From: Pseudoalteromonas sp. OOF1S-7
Lineage (GTDB): Bacteria; Pseudomonadota; Gammaproteobacteria; Enterobacterales; Alteromonadaceae
Reading direction: 5' to 3'
DNA: 64,000 nucleotides
Assembly (NCBI RefSeq): GCF_022347765.1
Contig: NZ_JAKRFZ010000004.1
Coordinates: forward strand, 248,001-312,000
The notes beneath the pieces were generated by a model, which saw nothing but the letters and a program-made list of their open reading frames with translations, did no database searches and was not told where the DNA came from. Below are positions 38,471 through 47,590 of this stretch, in pieces (within the stretch, counting starts at the first letter, position 1; each line of letters begins with the position of its first letter). The position numbers were made by a program, and so were the translations under genes.

Positions 38471-39526
38471 CTATTGCCCTACCCAGCTGTATCTGAGGTT
38501 ATTGGCACTGGCCACCTGATAGAACGCACGCGGGTCGACAAACACACTGAATGCACGTTCTAGTTTCAGCGACTTTTGTAAATCAACCACGGACGAGCCG
38601 TGCTCTACCTCAAACTTGACCAGATCGCCCTGACGATAAATCACATCAACATCCTGGACCGTGCTAATACTGAGTAACTGTCGTCTGGCCAGCTCGATTT
38701 TGCTGAACGAAGTCAGTTTATCAACGGTTAATACCGTGCTGTTGGTGGCATATGAACGATTGGGATCAATCACATATTCAGCAGCCAGCGCCGTGGACAT
38801 ATCATTAATCATGGCAATAAGCAGTTGCTGTTTGTCGCCGACTTGTTGCGTTGATTCAAATTGTTCGGTGTCTGTGTAACGCCAATCCAGTTGCCAGCTG
38901 CTGCTGTTGGGTTGTTTAAAGAGCCGCCCGGTGATCACCCGCTCAGCGTTATAACGCATAGATGCGGCTTCGACTGGCTCAGAAAAATTCCCCCAGACTT
39001 CAGCAATGCCCACCTGGGTTCGATCGGTCAGATCCATCAGGGGTACAACGACAGGGATCCCCCACTCAGCTGCTGTATCATAAATGAGCCGCTCCAGCTG
39101 GGGGTAGCTTTCCTGCGTCACAAACTCACGCCGCAGGTTGTCTTCAATCACCAGCCAAATTGCAATCATAGGACGACGGTTGCCCCACAAAGGTAAATTA
39201 CTGTCTCTGACCAACTGCTCCACTTTGTCAGCCTCAAACCTGACACGTATTTTGATATCGCCATCGGCAGACTCAATATACTCATATTTGAGCATATAAT
39301 CGGAAATTCGCCTTTTGCTTTGACGGATCAACGGGTGATTTAAATGCTCCGTGCGGCCTGTCAACTTTTGGATCACGCGGTCCAACGCCTGCTGACTGGC
39401 GACAACACGCTTTGCGCGCGTTTTGTTGTCCACTTGCAGGGTAGCTTCGTATAGATCGGTTACCTCAACCGCGCTTGCGGCCATACACCAGCCGAACAAA
39501 CCCAGCAAAAAGAATCTCAGTACCAT
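38471..39526 (-). CDS. DUF2066 exported protein
   Basis: 351 aa from the ATG at 39526; an in-frame TTG 9 bp earlier is less likely. A signal peptide (VLRFFLLGLFGWCMAASA) is followed by the DUF2066 pattern: VDNKTRAKRVVASQQALDRV, NHPLIRQ, YEYIE and LPLWGNRRPMIAIWLVIED. The family is periplasmic, of unknown role, and often encoded beside hda in Alteromonadales, as here. The two genes are almost contiguous and likely cotranscribed. Confidence 0.88.
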   Translation of the reverse strand: MVLRFFLLGLFGWCMAASAVEVTDLYEATLQVDNKTRAKRVVASQQALDRVIQKLTGRTEHLNHPLIRQSKRRISDYMLKYEYIESADGDIKIRVRFEADKVEQLVRDSNLPLWGNRRPMIAIWLVIEDNLRREFVTQESYPQLERLIYDTAAEWGIPVVVPLMDLTDRTQVGIAEVWGNFSEPVEAASMRYNAERVITGRLFKQPNSSSWQLDWRYTDTEQFESTQQVGDKQQLLIAMINDMSTALAAEYVIDPNRSYATNSTVLTVDKLTSFSKIELARRQLLSISTVQDVDVIYRQGDLVKFEVEHGSSVVDLQKSLKLERAFSVFVDPRAFYQVASANNLRYSWVGQ

Positions 39527-39637
39527 AACAACCAAAAAGTTAAGGAGAAAACCTGATCCTAATGCAATCGTCGCTGCAAAGCAAAAGCCAGCGCAGATTG
39601 ATTGTGAGTTCCCATTATAGGATTGCGGGTTTTGTGG

Positions 39638-40843
39638 TCAAACCGCTTGACCATCGTAAAAGTATGCCTGGTTTTTACCCAGTTCTTTAGATGAATAAAG
39701 TGCGCTATCAGCACACTTTAACAAAGTCTCTGCATTGAATTCTCCCTGGTTGTTGGCAACTCCTATACTGCAGCCACATTGTACTTCCTGCCCGCCTTCC
39801 AACCGGACTGGTGAGCAAAGACACGTGATAAGCCGCGAACATATCTGCAACAGAGCCGGTTTTTCGATTGGGTCGGACAACACCACAACAAATTCATCCC
39901 CGCCAAGGCGGCAAAGCACATCATAACTGCGTAATTCATTTTGGATCCTGCAAGCAACTTCCTGCAACACAATATCGCCGTTGTGATGCCCGTAGTTATC
40001 GTTTATGGGCTTAAAGTCATCTAAATCGAGATACAGAATATGCACAGTAACCGAGCCACGCTTTGAACGCTCCGCAAGGTTATTCAGCTCTCGAAATAAG
40101 AATTTTCGATTGGTCAGGCCCGTCAGGGTATCATGTAAGGCTTCATGCTCCAGGCGCTGCTGCAGCGCCTCGCGCATGCTAATTTCTTTTTGCAGTTCAG
40201 CCAGACTGGATTCGAGCTCTTTGGTTCGCTCCGCTACTTTGCTTTCCAACTCACCCTGGTAGTTTTGCAGTACTTTGTTGGCTTCGACCAGCGCCTGTTG
40301 GTTATTAAATGCATCCAGGGCAGACGAGATCACATGGCTAATGGTGTAAAGCACATCCACTATCACCCCTGAATATTCATCCTCTCGTCGATAAGATTGA
40401 ATGATAAACGCGCCCATAAAGTTACTGCGATTCACCAAGGGGAAACATAGCCATTGCTTGGGTACGGTACCGATAATATTTAACCGGCCTTGCGCCACCA
40501 GCTGATGTAATTGCTCGCTGTTATAGTTACACACGCTCTGTGACTGTAAAGCATAGGCAGTCAGTGATTGGGCGATTTCTTCAAGCGACAAGGCTTCCAA
40601 ATCTTCAGGGTTAATGTCATCTTTTACATCGTGAAAATAAGGAAATGTCAGGCTGCCATCCTCACGAAACAGCACAACGTAAAAGTTATCCGCGTAAGTT
40701 ACCTTTTGCAAAATACAATGTATGTCCAGCAAAAACCGCTGGATAGAGTCACTGGTATTTAGGCAGGCAACGATGTCCGTCATGCTGTCAATTACTTCTG
40801 TGCTGTCGAGGGCTTCCATCTTCTCTAATACAACCTCATTCAT
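39638..40843 (-). CDS. Diguanylate cyclase with GAF-like sensor
   Basis: 401 aa. Residues ~20-175 look like a GAF domain (FYVVLFREDGSLTFPY, WLCFPLVNRSNFMGAFIIQS), then a coiled-coil linker (185-235) and a GGDEF domain with intact GGDEF at 314-318. RSYD at 305-308 fits the RxxD inhibitory site five residues before it, so product inhibition is likely. It makes c-di-GMP in the cytoplasm. No membrane segment is seen. Confidence 0.92.
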   Translation of the reverse strand: MNEVVLEKMEALDSTEVIDSMTDIVACLNTSDSIQRFLLDIHCILQKVTYADNFYVVLFREDGSLTFPYFHDVKDDINPEDLEALSLEEIAQSLTAYALQSQSVCNYNSEQLHQLVAQGRLNIIGTVPKQWLCFPLVNRSNFMGAFIIQSYRREDEYSGVIVDVLYTISHVISSALDAFNNQQALVEANKVLQNYQGELESKVAERTKELESSLAELQKEISMREALQQRLEHEALHDTLTGLTNRKFLFRELNNLAERSKRGSVTVHILYLDLDDFKPINDNYGHHNGDIVLQEVACRIQNELRSYDVLCRLGGDEFVVVLSDPIEKPALLQICSRLITCLCSPVRLEGGQEVQCGCSIGVANNQGEFNAETLLKCADSALYSSKELGKNQAYFYDGQAV

Positions 40844-41066
40844 CCTGTTCTCACTTGTTCCACCTGAAGTATGGCACCTGTTAAGTTTAGTCCAGGTTTT
40901 GGCAGATTGCGTCAGAAAAGCGCATAGCAGTTTTTAAGTGATTTGTTGGGTAACTTCGAACTGGCTCATCATGCAGCCAATGAATTTATTCATAAGCAAG
41001 TGCTTGACATAAAATTGCAACCCTTTATGTTTACACTATTTAAACATAAAGATAACACCAAACGAC

Positions 41067-42566
41067 ATGCATAGAGTCACTTTTGTACTGCTTCATGCCC
41101 TAGTCATTGTACTTATCGCGTGTAGCCTGCTCACGGGCTTACGATTTTCTTTGCTAACACAGGACTGGCTGACGGTCATCAGCACATTGTTACCTCAGGG
41201 TGATCTGTACCCTTGGCATGTTGCCAGCGGCAGTACCCTCAGCGTTTTGGCAATGGCATATCTGTTGCTTTCACTATGGCAGCCTTTTCGCAGTAGCCCT
41301 ACTCTTTACCACCTCTGGGTAAACCGTCTGGGGTATGTGATCATTATGAGCCTGTTATGCTCCGGCTGGTTTCTCTGGGCAGGCCAGTTTGTGACTTTTA
41401 TGCAGCCTGTGCACTTTTACTGTCTCTGGCTATTACTCCTTTACCTGCTTATACACGGCTGGATTTACTTTATTCAATACGGTAAGCATATTCTGAGCGC
41501 GGTACTACCAACACGCATCGAAAAACAGAGCGCATTCATAGTAACAAGCGTCTGTGTCGCAGGTTTATTGATTTGCATCGCCACCCAATATTCAGCATCA
41601 CCGCTGCGGGTTGCACACCTGGGCCCTGACGAATTTATAGAGATAGACGGCCGGGACGATGAATCGCACTGGAAGAGAGCGCAGGTTTACACCATTGAAA
41701 CGCATGGTGGCGCTAATTTTGACGATGGCCGCAGCATCATCCGTGTACAGGCTCTGGCCAACCAGTATGAAAGCTACTTCCTGATCCGCTGGACAGACTC
41801 CAGTAAGAGCACCAATCACCTGCCGTTACTTAAAACTGAAGCTGGCTGGAAAGTGCAACAAGATGGCTTTTATCACTTTGACGAACGCACCTTTTACGAA
41901 GACAAACTGGCAGTGATGTTGTCACGCTCATGCGCCAGCGGATCAGATAACACCGCCTACCTGGGCAATCGTCCGCTGCAAGGGAAGCCACCCAACTGGC
42001 ACGGCAAAGGATTTCACGCAAGCCTGGACGGCGAGATCCGGGACGTGTGGCACTGGAAAGCGGTACGAACCAATGACATGTATCTGGCCGATGATAACTT
42101 TTTCGGACCGCCCGCCGTGGTGCAGCAAGGACAGCGCCGCTATAGTGCAGGGTATCAGCCAGATGGCAAAGAAAGCGGTGCATATGTGATGAACTGGCAA
42201 TGGTATACACCAAATACCGTGATCCCAAAACGATTGCCGGATCCCGAAAATGCGCATCTGAGTGTTTTGCCTTGGTTTGGCAGCGCCCCCTATCAAAGCA
42301 CACTCGACCAGTATGCTCCTGGTAGCATAGTGTCTTCTATCCTTTATCGCTCTAACCGATTCGAAGGTGATCGTGCTGATGTCAGAGCACGCGGCCGCTG
42401 GGATGAGGGAATTTGGACACTGGAGTTGGTGCGAAAACACGATACCGGCTCTGCCCATGATGTACCACTTAAAAATGGCACCTGTATGTGGTTTTCCGCC
42501 TTTGATCATGCTCAGGTCGCACATACCCGCCATATTCGCCCTGCCATCTTGAGGTACTCGCTATGA
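41067..42566 (+). CDS. Cytochrome b561-type membrane domain fused to ethylbenzene-dehydrogenase-like haem domain
   Basis: 499 aa. Residues 1-175 hold about five membrane helices with histidines placed as in di-haem cytochrome b561/FdnI-like proteins (LLHALVIVL, PWHVASG, PVHFYCLW, LIHGWIYF). Residues ~185-499 resemble the haem-binding domain of ethylbenzene dehydrogenase gamma subunits (EIDGRDDESHWKRAQV, YFLIRWTDSSKS, KLAVMLSRSCAS, VWHWKAVRTNDMYLADD). It would move electrons between the quinone pool and periplasmic haem. It overlaps the next gene by 4 bp. The redox partner is unknown. Confidence 0.75.
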   Translation: MHRVTFVLLHALVIVLIACSLLTGLRFSLLTQDWLTVISTLLPQGDLYPWHVASGSTLSVLAMAYLLLSLWQPFRSSPTLYHLWVNRLGYVIIMSLLCSGWFLWAGQFVTFMQPVHFYCLWLLLLYLLIHGWIYFIQYGKHILSAVLPTRIEKQSAFIVTSVCVAGLLICIATQYSASPLRVAHLGPDEFIEIDGRDDESHWKRAQVYTIETHGGANFDDGRSIIRVQALANQYESYFLIRWTDSSKSTNHLPLLKTEAGWKVQQDGFYHFDERTFYEDKLAVMLSRSCASGSDNTAYLGNRPLQGKPPNWHGKGFHASLDGEIRDVWHWKAVRTNDMYLADDNFFGPPAVVQQGQRRYSAGYQPDGKESGAYVMNWQWYTPNTVIPKRLPDPENAHLSVLPWFGSAPYQSTLDQYAPGSIVSSILYRSNRFEGDRADVRARGRWDEGIWTLELVRKHDTGSAHDVPLKNGTCMWFSAFDHAQVAHTRHIRPAILRYSL

Positions 42567-43237
42567 TCACACGGTTGCTGATGTCGTTAGTCGTCCTGTT
42601 AATTGTTATCCCCTTGCTATGGATCCAACCCCTGAGCCCGGTTGCCCAGCCACACCCCAGATTTGTGAAGCTGGATAAAACGGGCAGTCCTATGTCACCC
42701 TGGCAAGGCCCCTGGTCTTGCGTGCTGGATACCCAGAAACATTTGGTCTGGGAGGTTAAAACCGACAGTGAAAACATACATGATGGCTACTGGACCTACT
42801 CCTGGTATCTGGCTTCAGACCAGCACCGCCCGCCAAGAGGCGACGCAAATCTGGGAGATTGTTACTTTGAATCTTCCCGGTGTGATACCCAGGATCTGAT
42901 CAACAAAACCAGACAAACAGCCCTGTGCGGTCTGACACACTGGCGTCTGCCAACCAGTGATGAATTAAGTAGTTTGTTGCAAAGCCCCGCTCGCCCGGGA
43001 CATGTACATATTGCTCAGGATTATTTCCCCCATATGAAGCATGGAGACTACTGGAGCGCGGATCACTCTCAACCCCTTACAGGCCATTATCAGCGCTTTC
43101 AACAAGGTGCAACGGCAGTCAACTTTCATACTGGAGAACAATATCCATTGCCCTATCGCAACGCTGCGTTCGTACTGCTGGTAGCCGACTTGCCACCAGA
43201 GTTTCAATCATCACGCCTTAAAAGCGTGGTCCATTAA
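42563..43237 (+). CDS. DUF1566 (Lcl C-terminal domain) protein
   Basis: 224 aa with an N-terminal membrane anchor or signal (LLMSLVVLLIVIPLLWI). The domain shows the DUF1566 pattern: LVWEVKTD, CGLTHWRLPTSDELSSLL and YWSAD, ending in FVLLV. Its ATG overlaps the stop of the cytochrome gene (ATGA), implying tight coupling. Function is unknown; it probably sits at the periplasmic face with the cytochrome partner. Confidence 0.8.
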   Translation: MITRLLMSLVVLLIVIPLLWIQPLSPVAQPHPRFVKLDKTGSPMSPWQGPWSCVLDTQKHLVWEVKTDSENIHDGYWTYSWYLASDQHRPPRGDANLGDCYFESSRCDTQDLINKTRQTALCGLTHWRLPTSDELSSLLQSPARPGHVHIAQDYFPHMKHGDYWSADHSQPLTGHYQRFQQGATAVNFHTGEQYPLPYRNAAFVLLVADLPPEFQSSRLKSVVH

Positions 43238-43258
43238 CCAACTACAGGAAACTTCTCT

Positions 43259-45217
43259 ATGAGAGTGCTTTTTGCAGGCCTCACAACGGTTACTTTATTT
43301 ACCACAGCAGCCCACAGTGCCAGTGATTATCATCGCCTGATCTGGGATACCAACCCGAGCAATCAGGTTACACTGGGATACACACCAACCGGTGGTAACA
43401 ATCATTACGTTAAATATGGTACCACCACCGATGAGCAAAACTGGACGACTCAGCAACCTACTGCCAAATATGTTTTTGATGGCAGCTTAGAAAGTGAGTT
43501 TGTGACTCTGACAGGGCTCAGTGCCGACACAGCAATTTATTACCGAGTATGTGACAGCACTGGATGTGGCCAGCGTATGTGGTTTAAAACCGCGCCAACA
43601 ACCAGTACCGGGTTTGTTGCCATTGCCGGTGGAGATACCCGCACAGGCTGGACAACGCGCCGCGAAGGCAACGCGCTGGTTGCCAAGATCCGCCCGCTGT
43701 TTATTATGCACGGTGGTGACTACACCAACGCCAATTCGGCTCAGGAAATGCGTGAATACCTGAAAGACTGGCAGCTGACATTGTCAGATGATGTCATTGA
43801 CGGGCAAAACTACAAACGCATTTACCCGTTTGTTGCCACATTTGGTAATCATGAAGGTGATAATTTTAAAACACTTTGTCAGGTGTTTGGCGTCGACTAT
43901 GACCAAGATGGTGCCTGTACCAACAAAGACAGTTATGGAGCCTTTAACATTGCCAACCTGCTGCGCGTTTATACCCTCAACAGCCAGTATAAAGACAGCG
44001 GCTGGTCCAGCTATGCCACCGCCATGAACAACTGGCTTAAACAAGACTTGCAAAGCAATGGTGCCGGTGCCAACTGGCGTATTGCTCAGTATCACAAACC
44101 CATGTACCCGCATTACTCGGGGAAGTCGGACAACACCATACTGCATACCTGGTGGGCAGACTTGTTCTATCAGCATGGAATGAACCTGGTCGTTGAATCC
44201 GACACCCATATAAATAAACTGACCGAAGCGTTGCAGCCCTCAGGTTCCGGATTTACCAAAACCACTACCGGCGGTACGGTGTATGTGGGTGAAGGCAGCT
44301 GGGGTGCCCCCGCTCGCTCGGCCAACGACCCTAAAAACTGGACCATAGATTTGGCCAGTATTCAGCAATTTAAAGTACTGAGTGTGACCCCGGACAGTAT
44401 CAAAGTACAAACCGCCCAGTTTACAGCCGGTGCGGATACACTGACGCGCGAACAGCGTGCTGCCGACGCACTTGCTCTGCCCGCCAATATCAGTTGGTGG
44501 TATGCCAGTGAACTGGGTGAAACCATGACCCTCAAGCGGGCCGCCAATTCGCTGTCAATCATCGACAGAGACAGTGGCCCGGTTGACCCGGGCAATGCGC
44601 TGCAAAATGGCCAACCTGTCGGCAATCTTGCAGGCGCTGCGGACAGCGAAAAGGTGTTTACTATGGTGGTGCCACAAGGCGCCAGCAACCTGCGTTTCAC
44701 TATGAGCGGTGGCAGTGGCGATGCCGATCTGTATGTGCGTTTTGCGCAAAAGCCAACCACCTCGGCTTATGATTGCCGACCATATAAAGATGGTAACAAC
44801 GAGAGCTGTACCATCACGAACGTACAGGCGGGAACCTACTATATTGTTATCCGTGGTTACACTGCGTTTTCTGGCGTGTCATTGGTTGGCCAGTATGACT
44901 TGGGCACACCGCCGGGCGATGACAACAAGCAAACCTGGACAGACCTCTCAGCGACAGCTGGCAACTGGATCCACAAAACCTTTGAGGTACCAGCCAGTGC
45001 CACTAAACTCACTGTTAGCACCTCTGGTGGCAATGGCGATGCCGATCTGTATGTCCGTTATGGCGCGCAGCCAACCTCTTCACGTTATGATTGCCGCCCC
45101 TATGAAGATGGCAATACAGAAACCTGTACACAGACTCAGCCCCAAACGGGCACCTGGCACATCTCAGTCAAAGCCTATAAAGACTTCAGCGGCGTGACAT
45201 TAACCGCAGAGTATTGA
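43259..45217 (+). CDS. Secreted metallophosphoesterase with FnIII-like and two PPC domains
   Basis: 652 aa with a signal peptide (RVLFAGLTTVTLFTTAAHS). Residues ~25-115 form an FnIII-like domain as in purple acid phosphatases. The calcineurin-like core follows: GGDTRTG, MHGGDYTN, FGNHEGDN, YHKPMYPH and ESDTHIN supply metal ligands. Two C-terminal PPC domains (about 465-550 and 565-652) each hold GDADLYVR and YDCRPY. PPC domains are usual on secreted enzymes of this group and are often removed during secretion. It starts 21 bp after the DUF1566 gene. Confidence 0.88.
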   Translation: MRVLFAGLTTVTLFTTAAHSASDYHRLIWDTNPSNQVTLGYTPTGGNNHYVKYGTTTDEQNWTTQQPTAKYVFDGSLESEFVTLTGLSADTAIYYRVCDSTGCGQRMWFKTAPTTSTGFVAIAGGDTRTGWTTRREGNALVAKIRPLFIMHGGDYTNANSAQEMREYLKDWQLTLSDDVIDGQNYKRIYPFVATFGNHEGDNFKTLCQVFGVDYDQDGACTNKDSYGAFNIANLLRVYTLNSQYKDSGWSSYATAMNNWLKQDLQSNGAGANWRIAQYHKPMYPHYSGKSDNTILHTWWADLFYQHGMNLVVESDTHINKLTEALQPSGSGFTKTTTGGTVYVGEGSWGAPARSANDPKNWTIDLASIQQFKVLSVTPDSIKVQTAQFTAGADTLTREQRAADALALPANISWWYASELGETMTLKRAANSLSIIDRDSGPVDPGNALQNGQPVGNLAGAADSEKVFTMVVPQGASNLRFTMSGGSGDADLYVRFAQKPTTSAYDCRPYKDGNNESCTITNVQAGTYYIVIRGYTAFSGVSLVGQYDLGTPPGDDNKQTWTDLSATAGNWIHKTFEVPASATKLTVSTSGGNGDADLYVRYGAQPTSSRYDCRPYEDGNTETCTQTQPQTGTWHISVKAYKDFSGVTLTAEY

Positions 45218-45230
45218 TGCCCTGACGCAA

Positions 45231-45266
45231 CAAGGAGGGCAATCACATCGCGCTCCTTGATTTTTC
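45231..45266 (+). terminator. Rho-independent terminator after the metallophosphoesterase gene
   Basis: CAAGGAG at 45231-45237 pairs with CTCCTTG at 45253-45259, with a GC extension inside, followed by ATTTTTCT. It is 14 bp after the stop codon. Confidence 0.75.
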
Positions 45267-45312
45267 TCTGTTTGCCCTTATCTTTGACACCTGACATTAC
45301 AGGGGCAATTTT

Positions 45313-45753
45313 ATGAAATATCTGCATACTATGGTTCGGGTTGAAAACCTGGACGCATCATTAGACTTTTACTGTAACCTGCTGGGATTAGTAGAGGTAA
45401 AACGCAAGGACAGCGAAGCTGGCCGCTTTACACTGGTCTACCTGGCGGCACCCACCCAACTGGAAGAGGCTAAATCCAGCTTTTCACCTACCATTGAGCT
45501 GACTTATAACTGGGACACAGAGCAATATACAGGCGGGCGCAATTTTGGTCACCTGGCATTTGCCGTTGAAAACATCTACGCGCTGTGTGAGAAACTCCAG
45601 GCTGCAGGAGTTACCATTAACCGCCCACCAAGGTGTGGGCACATGGCCTTTATCAAGTCTCCCGACGGTATCTCGATTGAACTGTTACAACAAGGAGCAC
45701 CGTTACCTCCTCAGGACCCCTGGCTGAACATGGAAAACACCGGAAGCTGGTAG
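45313..45753 (+). CDS. gloA: Glyoxalase I (lactoylglutathione lyase), VOC superfamily
   Basis: 146 aa; about ten residues longer than E. coli GloA at the C-terminus. It begins [20 protein letters not shown] and includes [12 protein letters not shown] and GHLAFAV. Expected metal ligands are present: H5, E62, H80 and E123. It isomerises the glutathione-methylglyoxal hemithioacetal to S-lactoylglutathione in the cytoplasm. It is monocistronic and convergent with the next gene, 1 bp apart. Confidence 0.88.
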   Translation: MKYLHTMVRVENLDASLDFYCNLLGLVEVKRKDSEAGRFTLVYLAAPTQLEEAKSSFSPTIELTYNWDTEQYTGGRNFGHLAFAVENIYALCEKLQAAGVTINRPPRCGHMAFIKSPDGISIELLQQGAPLPPQDPWLNMENTGSW

Positions 45754-45754
45754 C

Positions 45755-46655
45755 TTAAATCGTCGAAAGGCAGCGATGAAGTGGCGCCCAGACGTATCTG
45801 GCATTCATCAGCACATCACGTGTTCTGGCGCTGAGCTCCGGGTTTTGCAACTTTAAAGCCTGCCTTTCGTTAAAATTACCTAGCCTGATGGCATCACGCG
45901 TGATTGGATGAGCCTCAAACAAGCGCTCAAACGAGCCATCATCAATGGCTTTTTGTAAGCCATAAGTCAGGCGTGCTTTTAATCGCGTATTGTGTTTGTT
46001 AACAAAAAAATACATGGCCGTGGGATAACAAAACGCAAACCTGGGCTCCACGACGACCCCTTTAAGGCTGGGCAACTCTGCCCAGGGCTCATGTAGTGCA
46101 CGAGGAAATAACTCAAACCGCTTTTCTTCGAGCATTCTGGGCAATAACGACGCAACGCTGGCGACCACAATAAAACCATTTTTCTCGTAGATTTTTGTAT
46201 CCGGCCAGTCAATGCCACTACCAATAAAAAGGTCCATTAATTGGGCCGGTGAGTTAAGCTTATCCAGCTTTGGCAAAATATCTTTATGAACCAAAAAAAG
46301 CCGTGCCCCCATCATCCCTTATGAGTAGTGGTACGTATACGGCCGCCAACTGAGTTTCTCGTTGCTGCGACGTCATAGTCCAGTGCACATCCAACAACTC
46401 ACCTTGTTCAAGGATCTCAAGTGTGCGGCCCTGAGGTGTATGATCAAACGAGTTCTCGCTTAACTGATAAGGACCATATTTATCCCGGCTTTTGTTCAAA
46501 GCGAGGCGCAGTACCGCAATATAATAATCCTGTTTAGGATCAGCGTAAGCTTTTGACACATTGTAGCGCACCAGGTCGGCCCCAAAGCTGTGTGAGCTCG
46601 TGAAGATTGAGGCCACCAATATCGCCCCAAAGAACCATAAATTACGTTGCCACAT
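45755..46655 (-). pseudogene. Frameshifted periplasmic solute-binding protein
   Basis: The 5' part (46655 to about 46300) encodes a signal peptide and the start of a type-2 binding domain (NVSKAYADPKQDYYIAVLRL, EILEQGELLDVHWTMTS), then runs out of frame after VYVPLL and stops at 46284. The 3' part (46315-45755) continues the same fold in another frame (GARLFLVHKDILPKL, GFIVVASVASLLPRMLEE). Joining them needs a 2-nt insertion or 1-nt deletion near 46305-46318, around a run of G. A sequencing error is possible. It lies just downstream of an intact homologue-type gene. Confidence 0.8.
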
Positions 46656-46730
46656 GCCACCACTCCTTTTTGCCGACCTTCAACTTAAATATAGGTAACT
46701 TTATTCTTATATGCACACAGTCCAGTTTTA

Positions 46731-47498
46731 TCAGGGCAATACTGGCTCCACCTGATAACTGGTCATTAATTGCGCCAGCTTTATGCGCAAAGCGCTGTCA
46801 TTGAGTAATTCTGATAAGCGCTCAAACTGCGGCTGAAGTTGTCTGGGCGACAAAATGGCTCGGTAATAAGACTCATGGGGTTGTTTTGACAGGTAAAAGT
46901 GGTTTTGCCAGCGGTTTTTCTTAATAAAGTAATTCAGTGTGGAGCGGCTGACAATGGCAAAGTCGACTCGCTCGCGCAACGCCAGCTCCAGTAAGCCCTC
47001 CTCGCTGTTTGCATTAACTCGCTCAAGCGCCCCGCTGTTGACTGGTTCAACGGTACGAAAATAATGATAACCAAAAATGCCACCGAATTTTTTGTCGTGC
47101 ATTGAAGAGGCACCATCATACTCAAATGGGCTGCCCGCACAGGACACAAACTCGTCGGTGTCATACATCAGCGGCTCACTCCACAAGTAACGCGTTTTGT
47201 CGGGATCTTTAAACCAGACAGGATGCACACCCAGTACAACGCCATCTAACGTCTGCTCAGTCAGATCTCTTTCAATTCGTCGCCGGGGCAGATAAACAAG
47301 CTTATATCGGGTTTGGGACTGAGTGGCATTCAGTAAAGACACCAGGTCGAAGTACAAGCCGCGCTGCTCAACCTGGTTGGTAATATAAGGCGGTTTGTTG
47401 TGGTAAACATATATGTTCAGTCGCTCTGCTGCATACGCGGGGTTCAGCATGCTGAACAAAAGCCAGGTGAAGCCGACAATCAACAGGTTTTTTTTCAC
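46731..47498 (-). CDS. Periplasmic solute-binding protein, type 2
   Basis: 255 aa with a signal peptide (NLLIVGFTWLLFSMLNPAYA). The fold is suggested by LNIYVYHNKPPYI, QRGLYFDLVSLLNATQSQTRY, RRIERDLTEQTLDGVVLGV and LLELALRERVDFAIVSR. It is in tandem with the frameshifted relative, 75 bp apart, and has no ABC partner genes. The ligand is unknown. Confidence 0.78.
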   Translation of the reverse strand: MKKNLLIVGFTWLLFSMLNPAYAAERLNIYVYHNKPPYITNQVEQRGLYFDLVSLLNATQSQTRYKLVYLPRRRIERDLTEQTLDGVVLGVHPVWFKDPDKTRYLWSEPLMYDTDEFVSCAGSPFEYDGASSMHDKKFGGIFGYHYFRTVEPVNSGALERVNANSEEGLLELALRERVDFAIVSRSTLNYFIKKNRWQNHFYLSKQPHESYYRAILSPRQLQPQFERLSELLNDSALRIKLAQLMTSYQVEPVLP

Positions 47499-47590
47499 AA
47501 ATCACTGCCATAAAAAGGCTGGAGAAGACCCTTTAAATTTAGAGCGTGTCTCTCCAACCTTCAAGCAAATTTAGTTAATTCTCTTTGAGT

